Origin: Rotaria sordida
Taxonomy: Eukaryota > Rotifera > Eurotatoria > Philodinida > Philodinidae
Direction of reading: 5' to 3'
DNA: 64,000 nucleotides
Assembly (NCBI GenBank): GCA_905250125.1
Contig: CAJNOL010000771.1
Coordinates: forward strand, 32,964-96,963
Part shown: positions 51,201 to 63,545 of the stretch, in pieces
Layout: each line of letters starts with the position of its first letter
How positions within the stretch are numbered: position 1 is the stretch's first letter
Made by a program: the position numbers and the translations under genes
The notes under the pieces: model-generated
Seen by the model: only the letters and a program-made list of their open reading frames with translations
Told to the model about the DNA's origin: nothing
Databases searched by the model: none

Positions 51201-53298
51201 TGTTTGTTTTATCTTTAAATCGAGATAGATCGATTTATTTTCTATCTCTAGATAGTCTACCAAAACGAAAAATAAAGCTCATAGCCTATTGAAAATTCTT
51301 CTAGGAGGAAAAACTCGATTGTTGTTAATCCCGTTTCGAACGTCGATATATACGTTATTATCTGATGAAATTATCAAGTTAACCTCAAATTGAATTCTAT
51401 TATAGATAAACTCGTTTTATTTTGTTGAATAATGCTAATGTTTAAATAAAATATTTGATTATTTAGTAAATTGAATAAAAAACAAAAAGATTTTATATTC
51501 ACTCGAATAATTAGCCGTTTGAGAAGATAGTGATTTATATGATAATGGTTTTTGTAAAGAATCACTTGAACTAATTTTGAGATAAAATTAAAAAAACAAA
51601 AAAAAACATTTTATATAAAAAAAAGTAAAGAAAAAAAAAAACTTTTGTAAAGGATATGTTGTACAAAGATAACTTTCAGGTTTTCCCGTCCAACTATTTA
51701 TTTGAACTTGACAATGTGTTTGAAGATAAATCCATTGTTGACCTTTACTTAAAAATCTATATGGTTCACTTTTACCATTTCCATTTGTTTTCCCTTAAAC
51801 AATTTATTTTTTGAGTTTTTTTAGTCTAATTAAAAAAGAAAACTAAAAAACAAACATATTTGATGTGCTTGAACAATAATTGGTAAATCATCAGGATGAA
51901 CAAAATCAAAATGTGTATGACCAATTAATTCATATGAACTGTAACCAAGAAATTCTCGAGCTCTATTTACATATATATAATGTAGAAGAAAAAATAAATA
52001 AATAAATAATCAAACTTGGAATCAATATGAATAAATCTTCCATGAAGATTTAAACGAGTTGTAAATTGATTAATTGAATTAAAATTATTAATTAGAATTG
52101 TTCTATCCAATGTATTTACTTTAACAATTGACATTAAATATTTTTCATCATTTTCTTCTTTTTCTCTATTTTCTATAAGAATATTTTAAATTATTTAACA
52201 AATAAAAAAACAAAATAATTTTCTTATAAAACTTTGTCGAAATGCTCCAATTATTGTACATTGTTCATGCTCATCAGTTCCTGCTCGTTTCCATGATAAA
52301 TCACATGGTGATAATACTAAATTAATACAAAAAACAAAAAGAAATTTTTTCTTTTTAAAAACAATTATTTTTTTTTTGTTATTATAAAACCTCTATGATC
52401 TTTTAAAAAGTAATCACGTAAATGATCATGATCACGTGGTGAAATAAATTCAAATAAGGAACGATTAAGAAGTTCATTCTAAATAAATATTCTTTTATAA
52501 AATAATGTTTTTTTTTTTGTTTTTCAAATATTTACTTGAGAATAATCAAGTAATGAACTTATATTTTTTGAAACATAAACTATTTGACAATTATATGGAT
52601 CAGATTTAGTAACAAGAAAAAAACAATTCATTGACTAAATAAATATTATTTATTGTTTGTTTTTAAAACTCGATATATTACTTCAATTGTTGTTTGAATC
52701 CATTCTTCATTAATAAGAATATTTGATGGTGGTTTCCAAGAAAAATCAATCGTATCATTTATTTGATCAACTGTTCTTTTTGAACTTGATGAAGGAGTTG
52801 TTGGTTCAATTGTTAATTCTATTTATGTTTTATATATATATATAGATAGATTAGTTTTTTTTCTTGAAAAAAAGTTCAATATAAATAAGAATAAATCTTA
52901 CTATGATGATGTTTTCTTAAATAAATAGCAGTTTCACATAAAATCGAAGCTTTATCTAATTTATTTGTTTGTGATGATGATGATGATGATGTTTTATTTA
53001 TTTGATCATCTGATGAAGATTTTTTCTCAATATTAAGAATATCTTCTAAATTAGCAACTAATTGACTAAATAAATCACGACGACGTTTTTCATTTTCATT
53101 TCGAAATTGTCTAATATATTAAATTAAAATAATTCTTAAATAGAAATAAGAATAAAATAGTCTTTACCTTTTTGCTGGTGCATGTTTTGAATCTTCACTA
53201 AAGTAAAATAAAATAAAAAGAAAATAATTAAAATATTATTTTATATAAAAACCCAACATTGTATGTGTTCGTTTCAAATTTGTGTTACTTTTATTCAT
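48281..53298 (-). CDS. CLOCK: CLOCK-like bHLH-PAS transcription factor
   Basis: Fourteen exons join in frame to 685 aa: 53258-53298, 53168-53197, 52902-53110, 52682-52818, 52536-52634, 52391-52478, 52233-52316, 52016-52172, 51856-51962, 51643-51793, 51503-51570, 49183-49268, 48835-49129, 48281-48786. The bHLH (residues about 24-93) has the basic region RNENEKRRRDLFSQL and second helix KLDKASILCETAIYLRKH, close to CLOCK/NPAS2. PAS-A covers about 118-225 (IVYVSKNISSLLDYSQ, LFEFISPRDHDHLRDYFL). PAS-B covers about 262-370, with FLGYSSYELIGHTHFDFVHP and FLSKGQQWIYLQTH, a signature of CLOCK/NPAS2. A charged helical stretch (RRNIRDKLNEHRLHK, about 425-465) recalls the helical region in the CLOCK tail. 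The rest is Ser/Thr/Pro-rich with a Thr/Pro repeat. CLOCK pairs with BMAL/cycle on E-boxes; the partner is not in this window. Intron 11 is 2.2 kb. Confidence 0.88.
48868..48918. repeat. GTT/GGT triplet repeat coding Thr/Pro in CLOCK exon 13
   Basis: The triplet repeat on the plus strand is read as a TTTTPTTTPTTTTT run in the CLOCK-like protein. It is a probable length-variable site. Confidence 0.8.
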
Positions 53299-55980
53299 AT
53301 TTAATCATTGATATATATTTCTAGAAATATATTGAAAATAATATTTTTATATAAATAGATCAATAGATAATTAAGATAAATAATTATCATTATTAGTATC
53401 AACTAAATAAATAACATAACGACAGTAGAAATACCGACAATGCACAATACATTAAAGACAATAATCAACAAAGAAAAAAAAAACTTAATTGACGTCAACA
53501 ATAAAACAATAAATGAGAAAAAAAAACACGAAAAATGACAACAAAAAATGAATGACGTTTTTTTGAAATTGGTTTTTTTTCCAAATTTTTTTATCCGACT
53601 TAAATTAATCTTGATTATTTTATTTCTGATACTAAATTAAATCTGATCGAATATTATATTTAAAAAAAAAGTCGAATAAATCTCGCATGACGAATGATTT
53701 AAATGAGAATAAAATGTTAATTGTGTTTTGTGTCTTCTATGTATAGATCGTCAAATAATTATCAGACATATCAGGTATGATCAATAGGAAATAGCCTCTC
53801 GAGATTTTTTTTGTTTATCAATTCATATTAAAATAGATCGGTTTTATTGATTTAATTCGAGAATATTTCATTTTATCTTCTAATTATTTTACTTGAAATA
53901 GAAATTCGAACATTTTAATAAATAAAATTAAGTTATTATTTTTAATAATTATATTAAGAAGATAAATTTAAAGAATATTTTCAATTATTTTATTTTATCT
54001 AAAATAAAAAAACAATTTTATAAATAATTCAATATTTATTTATTTATTTTAATTCAATCGAAAATATGAAAAGATCTGTTTTTTTAACATATAGATTTGC
54101 CTAAACTAAATATTATATTGGCTTTTTCTCCAAATTAAATTGATTATTTTTCTTTTTTATAAAAATAATTTAGCAAAATATATAAAATACTTATTATTAT
54201 TATTAATTTTGTTTCAATGAAAAAAAAATCGATGTGCTATTCATTTTATTTATTTGATGAGTTGATTTATTTTAGGCATAAAGATTAGATCTATCAATTC
54301 GATCATTAATTAAAACTCAAATAAATAAGTCATTGAAATATAATAGAAAAATTAGAGGAAAAAAATGAATAGATTATTAAAATATTATATAATCACTCGA
54401 AATCTTGGAAGTTTATCTCATTGTTAACAAATATATTTATTTGATTTCGATGAAAACAATCCTTAGTCGGAAATCTGAATTAATTATTCGATTTAATCAC
54501 TCTTCTACGTATCTCAACATTATCAAAATGACCTTAGTTTTTTTTTATTCCAATTAGAATTGTCAATTCTTGAAAACTTCTAATAAGTTCATTTATAAAG
54601 TTGAATTTTTAAAATCGATTAATCATTTGATTTAGTTGACTATATTTTAAAAAACAATTGATATTACATAGTCAAATCGAAAGATGGTATCGATTTTCTT
54701 GTTAAACCAAATCGATACTATTTATGGTAAAAGCGTCAACAAAATCTCAATAATGTATTGCATTATTTAGTCGATTAACGTTACTATGGAATCTATCAGA
54801 TTTATAATAATGAAAAGAAAACATATTCTATATTGATATTCTATTAAATTATTCAAACGATTTTCATATTATCTTTTCAATTATAAAAGAGAAGATTTTC
54901 GCTTCTTTTTTTTTGTGAGAATTTCGATGAAGATAAATATTTTTCTTGAATATTTCAATAGTTTCCTTAACTTTTTTTTCTAAAAAATCGAATATGTGAA
55001 GTCATCCTTGATGAACAAATACTTTTAGTTCCAATCGATGTGTTTTTTTTATAAATCTGAAAGATAAACGAAAGAAAAAGATTTTTTTTAAAGATCGAAA
55101 TAGATGTAGATGATTTCTACTCTTTCTGATGTCTAATCGAATAAATATAAAACAAATCTTAACCAATTAATAATATTGATCGAAATATAGGAAAAATGAT
55201 CAATCATTATTCAATAAATCGATTTTAATTGATTTTGACTAAAAATGAATGGGTTTTTATAGGTTTTTTTTTGATGATTTTCTTGAATTTGATATTAATT
55301 TAAATGGTAACGTTTTATTTAAACGATTGTGAGAGTCAAAATGAATTATTTAAAAGATGAATTACTGTAAAAAAGTAAATTATATCAATAGTGAGTAAAG
55401 TTAAATTTGTTAAAAGTCTGCTAAGCATGCATAAAATGAAATGAAAAATAATATATTTATTTTATTTGAAGATTAAAATAGAGAAATCTATAATCATAAA
55501 AAGAACTTGTTTATCACGTTTTTTCTTTAATTAGAAATTCATTTTTCAATATTAATCTTATTCAATGATTATAAACATTTTTTTAAAATAAGAAAAATAA
55601 TTCTTTTTATAATAAATTATTTATCTTAACACATAACAAACTTTAAATAAAATATTCTTTTATTAAGTATAAAATATGATTTTACTTCAATAAAACTTAT
55701 CAAATCATCATTATTCAATCTAAGATATTTATAATCAAATTTTGTTCTAAGAAGATTTTCATAAATAGATTTAATTATATTTTATTTTCTTTGAATTAAT
55801 CGAAATATATATTTGGAAAAAAATTTATTCTCTAAAACATATGAAAAAAGTCTATTTTTCTTATTTGAATAATATATTCTAAACGATATCTATATAGAAG
55901 AAATATTCTATAATCGATTATTAAACTTTTACTAAATTCTGAATAATTATTTATTTAAAATAAATAAGTTCAATAAGTGA
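53299..55980. other. Upstream flank of the CLOCK-like gene; no gene seen
   Basis: 2.7 kb of AT-rich DNA between the CLOCK-like start codon and a palindromic element. No reading frame, RNA gene or confident promoter motif is visible. Confidence 0.5.
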
Positions 55981-56963
55981 ACTACTATCGGAATTTTAAA
56001 AGAAGGCACCTGGAAAAAGGCTTATAGCTTTCGAACGAAAAGTCATAGCGACCTGCGGTTTTCAGCAATCGATAGAAGATTATAGAGGGCACATTTTTAT
56101 ATAAAAATCAAGGTTTAAATAATCGGTGATTGTGGAATCACTAAAAGAGTAGGATCGTTATTTGATGAAATCTCAGCAGAAAAAGCTGAAACTTTCAGCA
56201 TATATAGCCTCACTGTACCCCAATCTTCGCTGAAAATATCATCAATAAATCTTTTAATGATGAGGAATGGTGAGCCAATCATCATCTGATCTTACATAAG
56301 GCACTCATTCAATCAAAATATTAGGAAATGGCCTCAACTTTTGGCTGAATAAATACTATAATCCAGACTTCATATCTATGCAATAGCATCGCACTTTGAT
56401 CGTAAAAATGTACGGAAATAGCCAAAATTCGACGAAGAAATGATTTTCATAGAGTAAGTATTTTAAAACAAATCTTTCCAACTTTCTTAAGAAAAATGCA
56501 GAATTTAGTAATATTTTCACCGTCTCTTCTCGTTCATTTAATCAAACTATGATATAATTCCATAGATATGAAGTCTAGATTATGGGATTTATTCACCCAA
56601 AAGTTGAGGCCATTTCCTAATATTTTGATTGAATGAGAGCCTTATGTAAGACCAGATGATGATTGGCTCACCATTCCTCATCATTAAAAGATTTATCGAT
56701 GATATTTTGAGCGAAGATTGGGGTACAGTGAGGCTATATATGCTGAAAGTTTCAGCTTGTTCTGCTGAGATTTCACCAAATAACGAGCCTACTCTTTCAG
56801 AGATTCCACAATCACCGATTATTTAAACCTTGATTTTTATATAAAAATGTGCCCTCTATAATTTTCCATCGATTACTGAAAACCTCAGGTCGCTATGACT
56901 TTTCGTTCGAAAGTTATAAGCTTTTTTTTCCAGGTGCCTTCTTTTAAAATTTCCGATAGTAGT
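55981..56963. mobile_element. Near-perfect 1-kb palindrome (fold-back element)
   Basis: Two arms of about 400 bp match over their full length. The left edge actactatcggaattttaaa answers ttaaaatttccgatagtagt at the right. Inner words such as caaggtttaaataatcggtg, gaggaatggtgagccaatca and cctcaacttttggctgaat all have inverted partners. The spacer (about 56390-56545) is short and has no ORF. Flanking aattatt-type AT sequence does not show an obvious long target duplication. Non-autonomous transposable element, of recent age by arm similarity. Confidence 0.85.
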
Positions 56964-57466
56964 TTTTAAAAACGTTATCTATTCAATCGTCTTAAATCAA
57001 TCCTCACTTTTAAAAATGAAAAACAAAACTGATTTTATTAAATAAAATATTCTTGAAATTAAACTTTTATTTAAAAAAAGACTTTTAACGAAAACTATCT
57101 AACAAACTGATAATGATGATTGACTTGTTTTTTTAAATTCTTTAAAACTAATTTACATAAGTGTTACACAAATCTGCTTTTTATGATAGAATATTAAACG
57201 GATTTATCGAAAGAGTCGAGTCAATTTTGAAATAAGATGAAGGGAATATCTAAATATAATTAAACTAATCTAAATAATTGATTGTCAATTAAATAAAACA
57301 AGTAAAGAATAAAAAAAAAAGAACCTAATGATTTTATCGTTATGAATTAAAAAAAAACAAACGTTGCCAATAAGCAAGATACTATTAACATAAAAATCTT
57401 TGTTTTTTGGATTTTTTAAATAATTGTCTCATGAATAATAAAACGAATAAAAAAAGAATGTTCAAT

Positions 57467-60400
57467 TTAGTTTAATGATGGTTTAAGATCATTATCCCAT
57501 TTTAATTCAATAGTTGGCCATTTTGTTCTTAATAGACCTGTTATTGGTAAATAACTTCCTAGAAAAAAGAAAATATTTAACAAATATATTTAAATAAAAA
57601 TGCAAACCTGGTTGAACAGGTGCAACAGCTGAAATAGGTGTATCATTTCCATAACCATAATCTGAAATAATAGCTTCAGCTGATGCATAACGAACTTTAT
57701 TATCTTTATTTGATCTCGGTAGACCATTATAATGATAAATAACAAATGGTTTTCCATTTAATGGTTCTAGTTGATGATTTGTTGAATTTTGATATTTATC
57801 TTGTGGAAATAATTCTTTTATAAATGATGATTCAGTTATTATTTGTAAATTATCTGGATCCATTCTTTGTTTTAATTGATTTAATGTTAGATTTATTTTT
57901 ATTATTGATAATTCAATTATTTCATTTATTACTTGTTCAAGAAGATTATTTGATATAAAACCATTTCTTTCTGTATCATATTTATGAAATACTAAAATTA
58001 TTTTATTAAAACAACCAGTTTTTTTTAATATTCATTTTTAATATTAAATTTTCTTTAACAAAAATAAAAAAAAAAATCATTTTTCTTAAATTGACTAAGA
58101 TTAACGAGAAGAATTTATTAAGATAAATCGAAATATTAGTATAATTGTTTCCAACAGGTTTCAAATATATTATATTTAACAAATATAATCGAATCTAATT
58201 CAAAATTTTCTTTTCATCATTGAATAAATATAAAAAACTAAGTCATATTACATTTATTTATTTTATTCTTTGTTAGAATTTCGATAAAACTCAAAGAAAA
58301 TAAATCTCTTTGTCATCAAGAAATAACTCTCAGAAATAATCAAGATGATTTTAAGATGATATAATAAAAAAAAAAGAATTCTAAATGGTATATTAGCTAT
58401 TTCCATATAAAACTATAAATTAGTTTACTTTTTTTCTTTCGTCATCCATAATCTTATCATTAATAAAACTGATTTAGTTTTAAGAAGAATACTTTGTTCA
58501 TTGAATCACTCTATAGAACTCTTTACAAATTAAATCATCAGATTTTAACCCATTTTAGATTTCCTCTCCTCCATTGTCATCAAGCGTCATTTTTCATAAC
58601 TTTCCATCCGTCTTCACAGGAGATTATTCTACTCCTTCGAGTTATGTTTTTACCTTGAAAATATCTGAAATTTTAACGAAAAAGCTTTAACTTATCTGAA
58701 TTGGTACATTTATCTACATCGGGAGGTTTTCGAAGTAATTTTCTTTCATATTAAACTGCGTTGATGTTTTCAATCAATAAAAAGATAAAAAAGTACTAAC
58801 GATCATCTTAAATGATAAACGCAAAATTGTGAATACGATTTCCATAGTAGATAAGAGTTATCTTCGAAAAACACAAAGATCTTCTCATTATGAAACTTTA
58901 ATGTAAGATATTCTACAAGTTTCATTTTTCAGCTAAGATAATAGATTGACGAAAGTTTCATCTGAAAAGAATAGGTTTTTTTTTCTTCTCGAAATATTCA
59001 GTTTTCAAGTCAACTCGATATTTGTATAATGTCTCTCTTGCAAGAAGATTATTTTTCGAAAATTCGATGTCTCATTAAAAAATAATTTTTTTCATTTACA
59101 ATTTTAAAAATATGCTACGGATTATTCGACATATGATTATATTAACGAACTTTCATACCGAAAATCTTTTTTCTTCGGTATCTATTTAAAGATAGATAGA
59201 AATTCCAGTAAAACGATCGTAACATGACTTCAAAGACTAATGGGACCAATATTTTTAGATATTTTTTATTTTTTACCTAGACCTCCTTGTGTCCTCAATA
59301 TGAGTTCAAACGATGGTTATCATTTGAAAAACAACTTCTCTATGGAAATAAGAGAATATTGATCGGAGAATGGAACATTTTTTGACGTAAATCGTTGATT
59401 TTTTCTAAGTAACTGCAAGATAATATTGAGTATGTAATTCCTATTGTTAGGTTAGTCCTCTTCTCCTATAATATATAATAATATATTCGTTTCTCTCGTC
59501 AAACTGATTACACGATTACTGAAGATCTCATAAAAGGCGGAAAACTCTTCTAATAATGTAGGTGTTGATATACTGTTGATTAATAAAATATGTGAATCGA
59601 TATATGTTATCAGTAAACGATCATAAGAGGGATATAGAAAGGAAGTTATCTCCTAAGAATAAAAAAAAAATTCTATAAACAAAGAAGATAATTAGAGATA
59701 AAATTTTCGAATGATTTAAAGAGAATAAACTCTTCTATATTTATCTTATCTGATATTCTGTTAAAATTATAAAAATTTTCAATGAAAATTGTAATAAATA
59801 AAAAGTAAATTATTTAAAAAGAAAAACTAAATTGATTTGAAAAGTAAAAATGAATATATATAATATTAATAAAAACTTACTTTTCAAAGATTTTTTCAAA
59901 GGTGTTTCATTCTGATCTTGTTCAACTAAAGCTTGTTCTCTTGAAAAAATAACAGTTAAATGTGTTTCAGATCCAAGAATCCAAATAGGACTTTTAGGGT
60001 TTTTTAAAAACCATCCAACTTCCATTAAACGATAAATTTCAAGTGATGATAAAAATCCAATAGAAGCTTGTTGACGTATTCCATATAATTTCAATCCTGA
60101 AATATCTTTTTCACCATCAAAACAATGTGGTGTAGCAAAACCAGTTATTAATAAATTAGTTAAACATTGACTTCCATGTCCATGTGCAATATCAATTAAT
60201 GGTAATGTTGTTTCATCATCAATTTCTTTTTTTAATAAATCAATTGTTTTTGTCATTAAACATGAATAAAGAAAAAGTAAAACGCCATAAGAATTTTTCC
60301 ACATTTGAAGACGTGAAAAAATTTGTTGTTTTAAATCAATATTTGATTGACATAAATAAAATTGAATTTGTTCATGAAATTGTTTTATTGTTAAATTTTT

Positions 60401-60769
60401 TTTTTCTTTTTCATTATTAAAATAAGCTAAATAAATTTTTTTATTTGATGATGATAATAAATGAAGAATTGAAACAAGAGCATTTAAAAAATGTAAATCA
60501 ATTTCATAATTTGATGATTGACGCCAATCTGTTTGACAACGTCGACAAAAAATTAATTCATTTAATAAATGTGCTTGAACTGTTGTTAATACAGAACATG
60601 GACCACCTTCATATTGTATTAATGCTGATCGTTCATCATTAGAAAATTCAAATGGTTGTGACCAACGTTCAAATATTGATTCTTCTATTTCATCTCCCCA
60701 AACAATTTTTATTAATTCATTTGGAAATTTTATCATTTCATTTAATAATGCATTTTCACTTGTTACCAT
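57467..60769 (-). CDS. MINDY3: MINDY3 (FAM188A) Lys48-specific deubiquitinase
   Basis: Three exons (59881-60769, 57608-57991, 57467-57558) join in frame to 454 aa; human MINDY3 has about 445. MINDY enzymes are cysteine proteases that trim Lys48-linked ubiquitin chains. The N-terminal catalytic motif IQYEGGPCSVLTTVQAHLL gives Gln52 and nucleophile Cys58. IDIAHGHGSQCLTNLLITG and the catalytic-His motif SPIWILGSETHLTVIF (His269) follow. Exon 2 opens with an EF-hand-like stretch YDTERNGFISNNLLEQVI, as in human MINDY3. PFVIYHYNGLPRSN and the C-terminal TKWPTIELKWDNDLKPSLN match the family end. All catalytic residues are present, so it should be active. An acceptor-like tttcag just before the ATG suggests a 5' UTR intron. 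Intron 1 is 1.9 kb; intron 2 is 49 bp. Confidence 0.93.
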
Positions 60770-61300
60770 TCTGAAAATAAAAAAAATCTTTAGTTTTCGA
60801 TAAATCTGTGTATGTGTTTGTTTTTCTTTCCTTTTTTTTCCTTAACGCTACTTATTCAAGAGGTTTATTCAACAACCAGTCATCAATCATTATTATTCAT
60901 CATTAATTAACAATTTTTTTTTCATTTCGTTTTTCAAAACGATCAACTTAATAAGATGGCAACTTTTATAAATAATTGCATTTGTTTTATAGATGTCACT
61001 CAATTACGCTTTATTTTATCCATATGTAAATAGAACAGATCTTTGTTACGCTCAAAAAAAAAAATCTCAATGAAAATAATCTTTTGTTGAACTAATTAAT
61101 TCTACAAACGATCGCATAAATATTAGATTTTAGTTTTGTTATATATTCAACTCATTTGAGAGACGATTCATGAGAAAATTGAACATGATCATACCCTCGA
61201 AGATATTGACTCCTATATTTTATGATGAGAAATGAAAGAACAAGGTGAGAAATCTACATTATCCAAAATTTTACTTCATTCTAATATATCTATAGAAAAA
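60770..61300. other. Intergenic DNA
   Basis: AT-rich; probably holds the MINDY3 promoter and 5' leader. Nothing else is recognisable. Confidence 0.5.
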
Positions 61301-61991
61301 TCAGTAGTTGATAACAAGACAAAATAAGTTGGAAAACCAAGCTGTCGAGTCATAACAAAGATATTTTTTCAAACGTTTTGTTGCCAATATTGTGGCCTTC
61401 CTCTCATTGATTGGAAATGCCGATGAATCATATATTTTAACCAAAAGAAATTTCATTTGACCATCATCGGTACATTGTCCTGCACTTAACATTATTTTTT
61501 TTACTAAATACAACATTAATAGAAGAGAAAGTTTGTTTTAAGTCAGCTAAATATTGTAAGAAAAAAATATATAACTAGAATCAGATGACAAAAGCCGTAT
61601 TTTGCCGTATTCTTTCCATCCTAGTTTAAATAAGCGTTTCTTGTTGAAAGAAACAACTTCATCAGAAAAAAGATGAGGAAACGCTAATGCTTCAATCGTT
61701 TTATCAGTCAAAAGTGAACTTTGTCTATTTTTCTCTACTGGAGCTACTATATGTAAATTTTTTTTCATGGACTACAAAGTCACTAAAATTAGCAGATTTT
61801 ATACACGAACCAGTTCCGATATTATATTTCGCACGGGTATCATCATTATCTTCATTCATTTCTTCACTGTCACTTGTACAATCATCTATATCTTCAAGTG
61901 CGAGTCTATTTACATAATATTCGTTTGCTATTTCTATATTTTTTGTCGAATCGTGACACTTAGACATGTCAATATGTATTGGTTCACTCAT
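61301..61991 (-). pseudogene. Helitron-like N-terminal fragment, broken
   Basis: A frame from 61991 reads MSEPIHIDMSKCHD, an acidic stretch, then ANFSDFVVHEK. In a run of A near 61760 it shifts to NLHIVAPVEKNRQSSLL, EALAFPHLFSDEVVSFN and RLLSSDSSYIFFSYNI. The AxAFPxLF..G/D..F and RLLxxDxxxxxFFxY patterns are typical of the protein domain ahead of the Helitron helicase. A stop follows, and LSAGQCTDDGQMKFLLVKIY at 61484-61425 continues the same domain in another frame. No replication-initiator or helicase motif is present. The 5' side is cut off where the hAT element begins. Confidence 0.6.
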
Positions 61992-63545
61992 GGGCGGGCC
62001 GGCAAAAAATTTTTAGGGGGGGGGGGCAATAAAAAAATTTTTAGGGGGGGGGCAATAAAAAAATTTTCGTCTCTCGACAGTGCACTTTTTTTTTCATCGT
62101 ACATACACCCACCATTTTTCGAATTTTTGAAACCATTCTCATTGCAATTTACAAAACTTAGACTTTCTATGAGTTTTCTGTTATGGTATTATGAGTCTCA
62201 TTTATAAGTTCTGTTTTTTTAAAGATTTCTTAAGGAGTAACAGTGGAATTGAATGTGGTGATTATGATCAAATCGCGTTGCATTCTAATTTTTATCTGTT
62301 TTAATTTATTCTTTTCAATAATGTTATACAAAAAAAATGTTAAATAAGAACAAAGAAACGAAACTATTTTTTAGCTCGAAAAAAGTCTTTTTCGAGTGTC
62401 ATTCTTCGTAACGAAGTTTGTCACGATTTCATCGAAATCAATTGTGATTTTTCTTTCAATATTGACCAATGCCAACGCAGATAGGCGTTCTTCACCGATT
62501 GTATTTCTCATATAGGTTTTGAGTCTTCTCAAACACGAAAAACTTCTTTCGCATCCACACACATTAACAGGAATTGTCCATAAAATTCGTAACAATTCAT
62601 TCATTGCTGGTAGAACCAGATGAAAATTTTTCTGCAGAAAGAATTTTGTCACTAATTTTAAACTAATTTCTTGCTGATTGCCGATCGCTGTTTTGTACAA
62701 TGAATGTTCAGCTCTCAATTCGTCGTAATTTAATTCATAAAATGTGGCTAATTGGTGGAGTTCATCGGGCGAAAGATCATCTTTTGTCAAGAACAACTTT
62801 TCAGACAAAACAATTATACCAATCTTGTTTTCATCAAATCTGTTTTCGATGGCCATTATGATCCGGTCGAGCACTGCATAGTATGAATTTACACGATAAT
62901 GATCTTTAATTGTAAAATGATCCGGAATTAGACAACCGGCTCCCAATTTTGCCGGAATCATTCGTTTTCGGGTTTCTTTTGGCCCATCGATATCATTGGC
63001 TTCACACATTTCCATTGTTTTGTTCCAAAGTTCTTCAAATTTAAATTCTGTTCGTAACGTTTTCAGTGTTTCTACTGTTATTTTAACTTGAATTAATGCA
63101 TTAGTCAATGAAATATCCGAATTTTGCAAAATATTTAGATAAAATGTTGGTTATCAAATAAATTTCGACCATAATAAATACATGAAAAAGAAAATCAAAT
63201 GTTTTAATTGTGTTCAACATAATTAAACCATCACCATCATCGAGTGCATCTAATGCTTCAACTATTTCCGTATATCGAACAACAATTACTTTCAAGCATT
63301 CTACTCGACAAGTCCAACGAGTCTCGCATAATTGTTTTATGACAAATGGTTTCAATCCTGCTTCTTTTTGTACAACTTCGAACACATAGTGACGCTTGGT
63401 CGATCCTTCTATCAAAGTATAAAGAGCTTGGACAACGCCGAAAGTTTTTCGAATTTGCGTAACAGCTTTCGAAACGTCAATTAAGCACAAATTCAAAACA
63501 TGACCATTGCAGTGTATGTAAATAGCTATAAAATATTTGAAACAA
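61989..63545 (-). mobile_element. hAT-superfamily element (partial) with G-tract terminus
   Basis: The terminus on the plus strand is catgggcgggccggc followed by two direct copies of an aaatttttaggggggg..caat unit (long G tracts at about 62015-62026 and 62044-62052). Such G-rich ends are common in hAT elements related to ZMYM1-type transposases. The minus-strand transposase ends at 62371. Homology fades at about 63545, where unrelated, more G+C-rich sequence starts, so the 5' half is missing. Confidence 0.65.
62371..63545 (-). pseudogene. hAT transposase (ZMYM1-like), truncated and frameshifted
   Basis: Reading from about 63545: FIAIYIHCNGHVLNLCLIDV, the family AxYxHCxAHxLNL motif, then LCETRWTCRVECLKVIV (family LCxTRWxxR). 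After NILSKY one base disturbs the frame near 63115 and the protein continues as QNSDISLTNALIQVKITVETL. The C-terminal hAT dimerisation domain is intact: ILWTIPVNVCGCERSFSCLR, RLKTYMRNTIGEERLSALAL. The first part of the transposase, with the zinc finger and first catalytic Asp, is not in place. Not functional as it stands. Confidence 0.82.

Noticed and set aside
61767..62207. 146-codon plus-strand frame
   Set aside because: Runs antisense to the Helitron-like ORF and through the hAT G-tract terminus; not gene-like.
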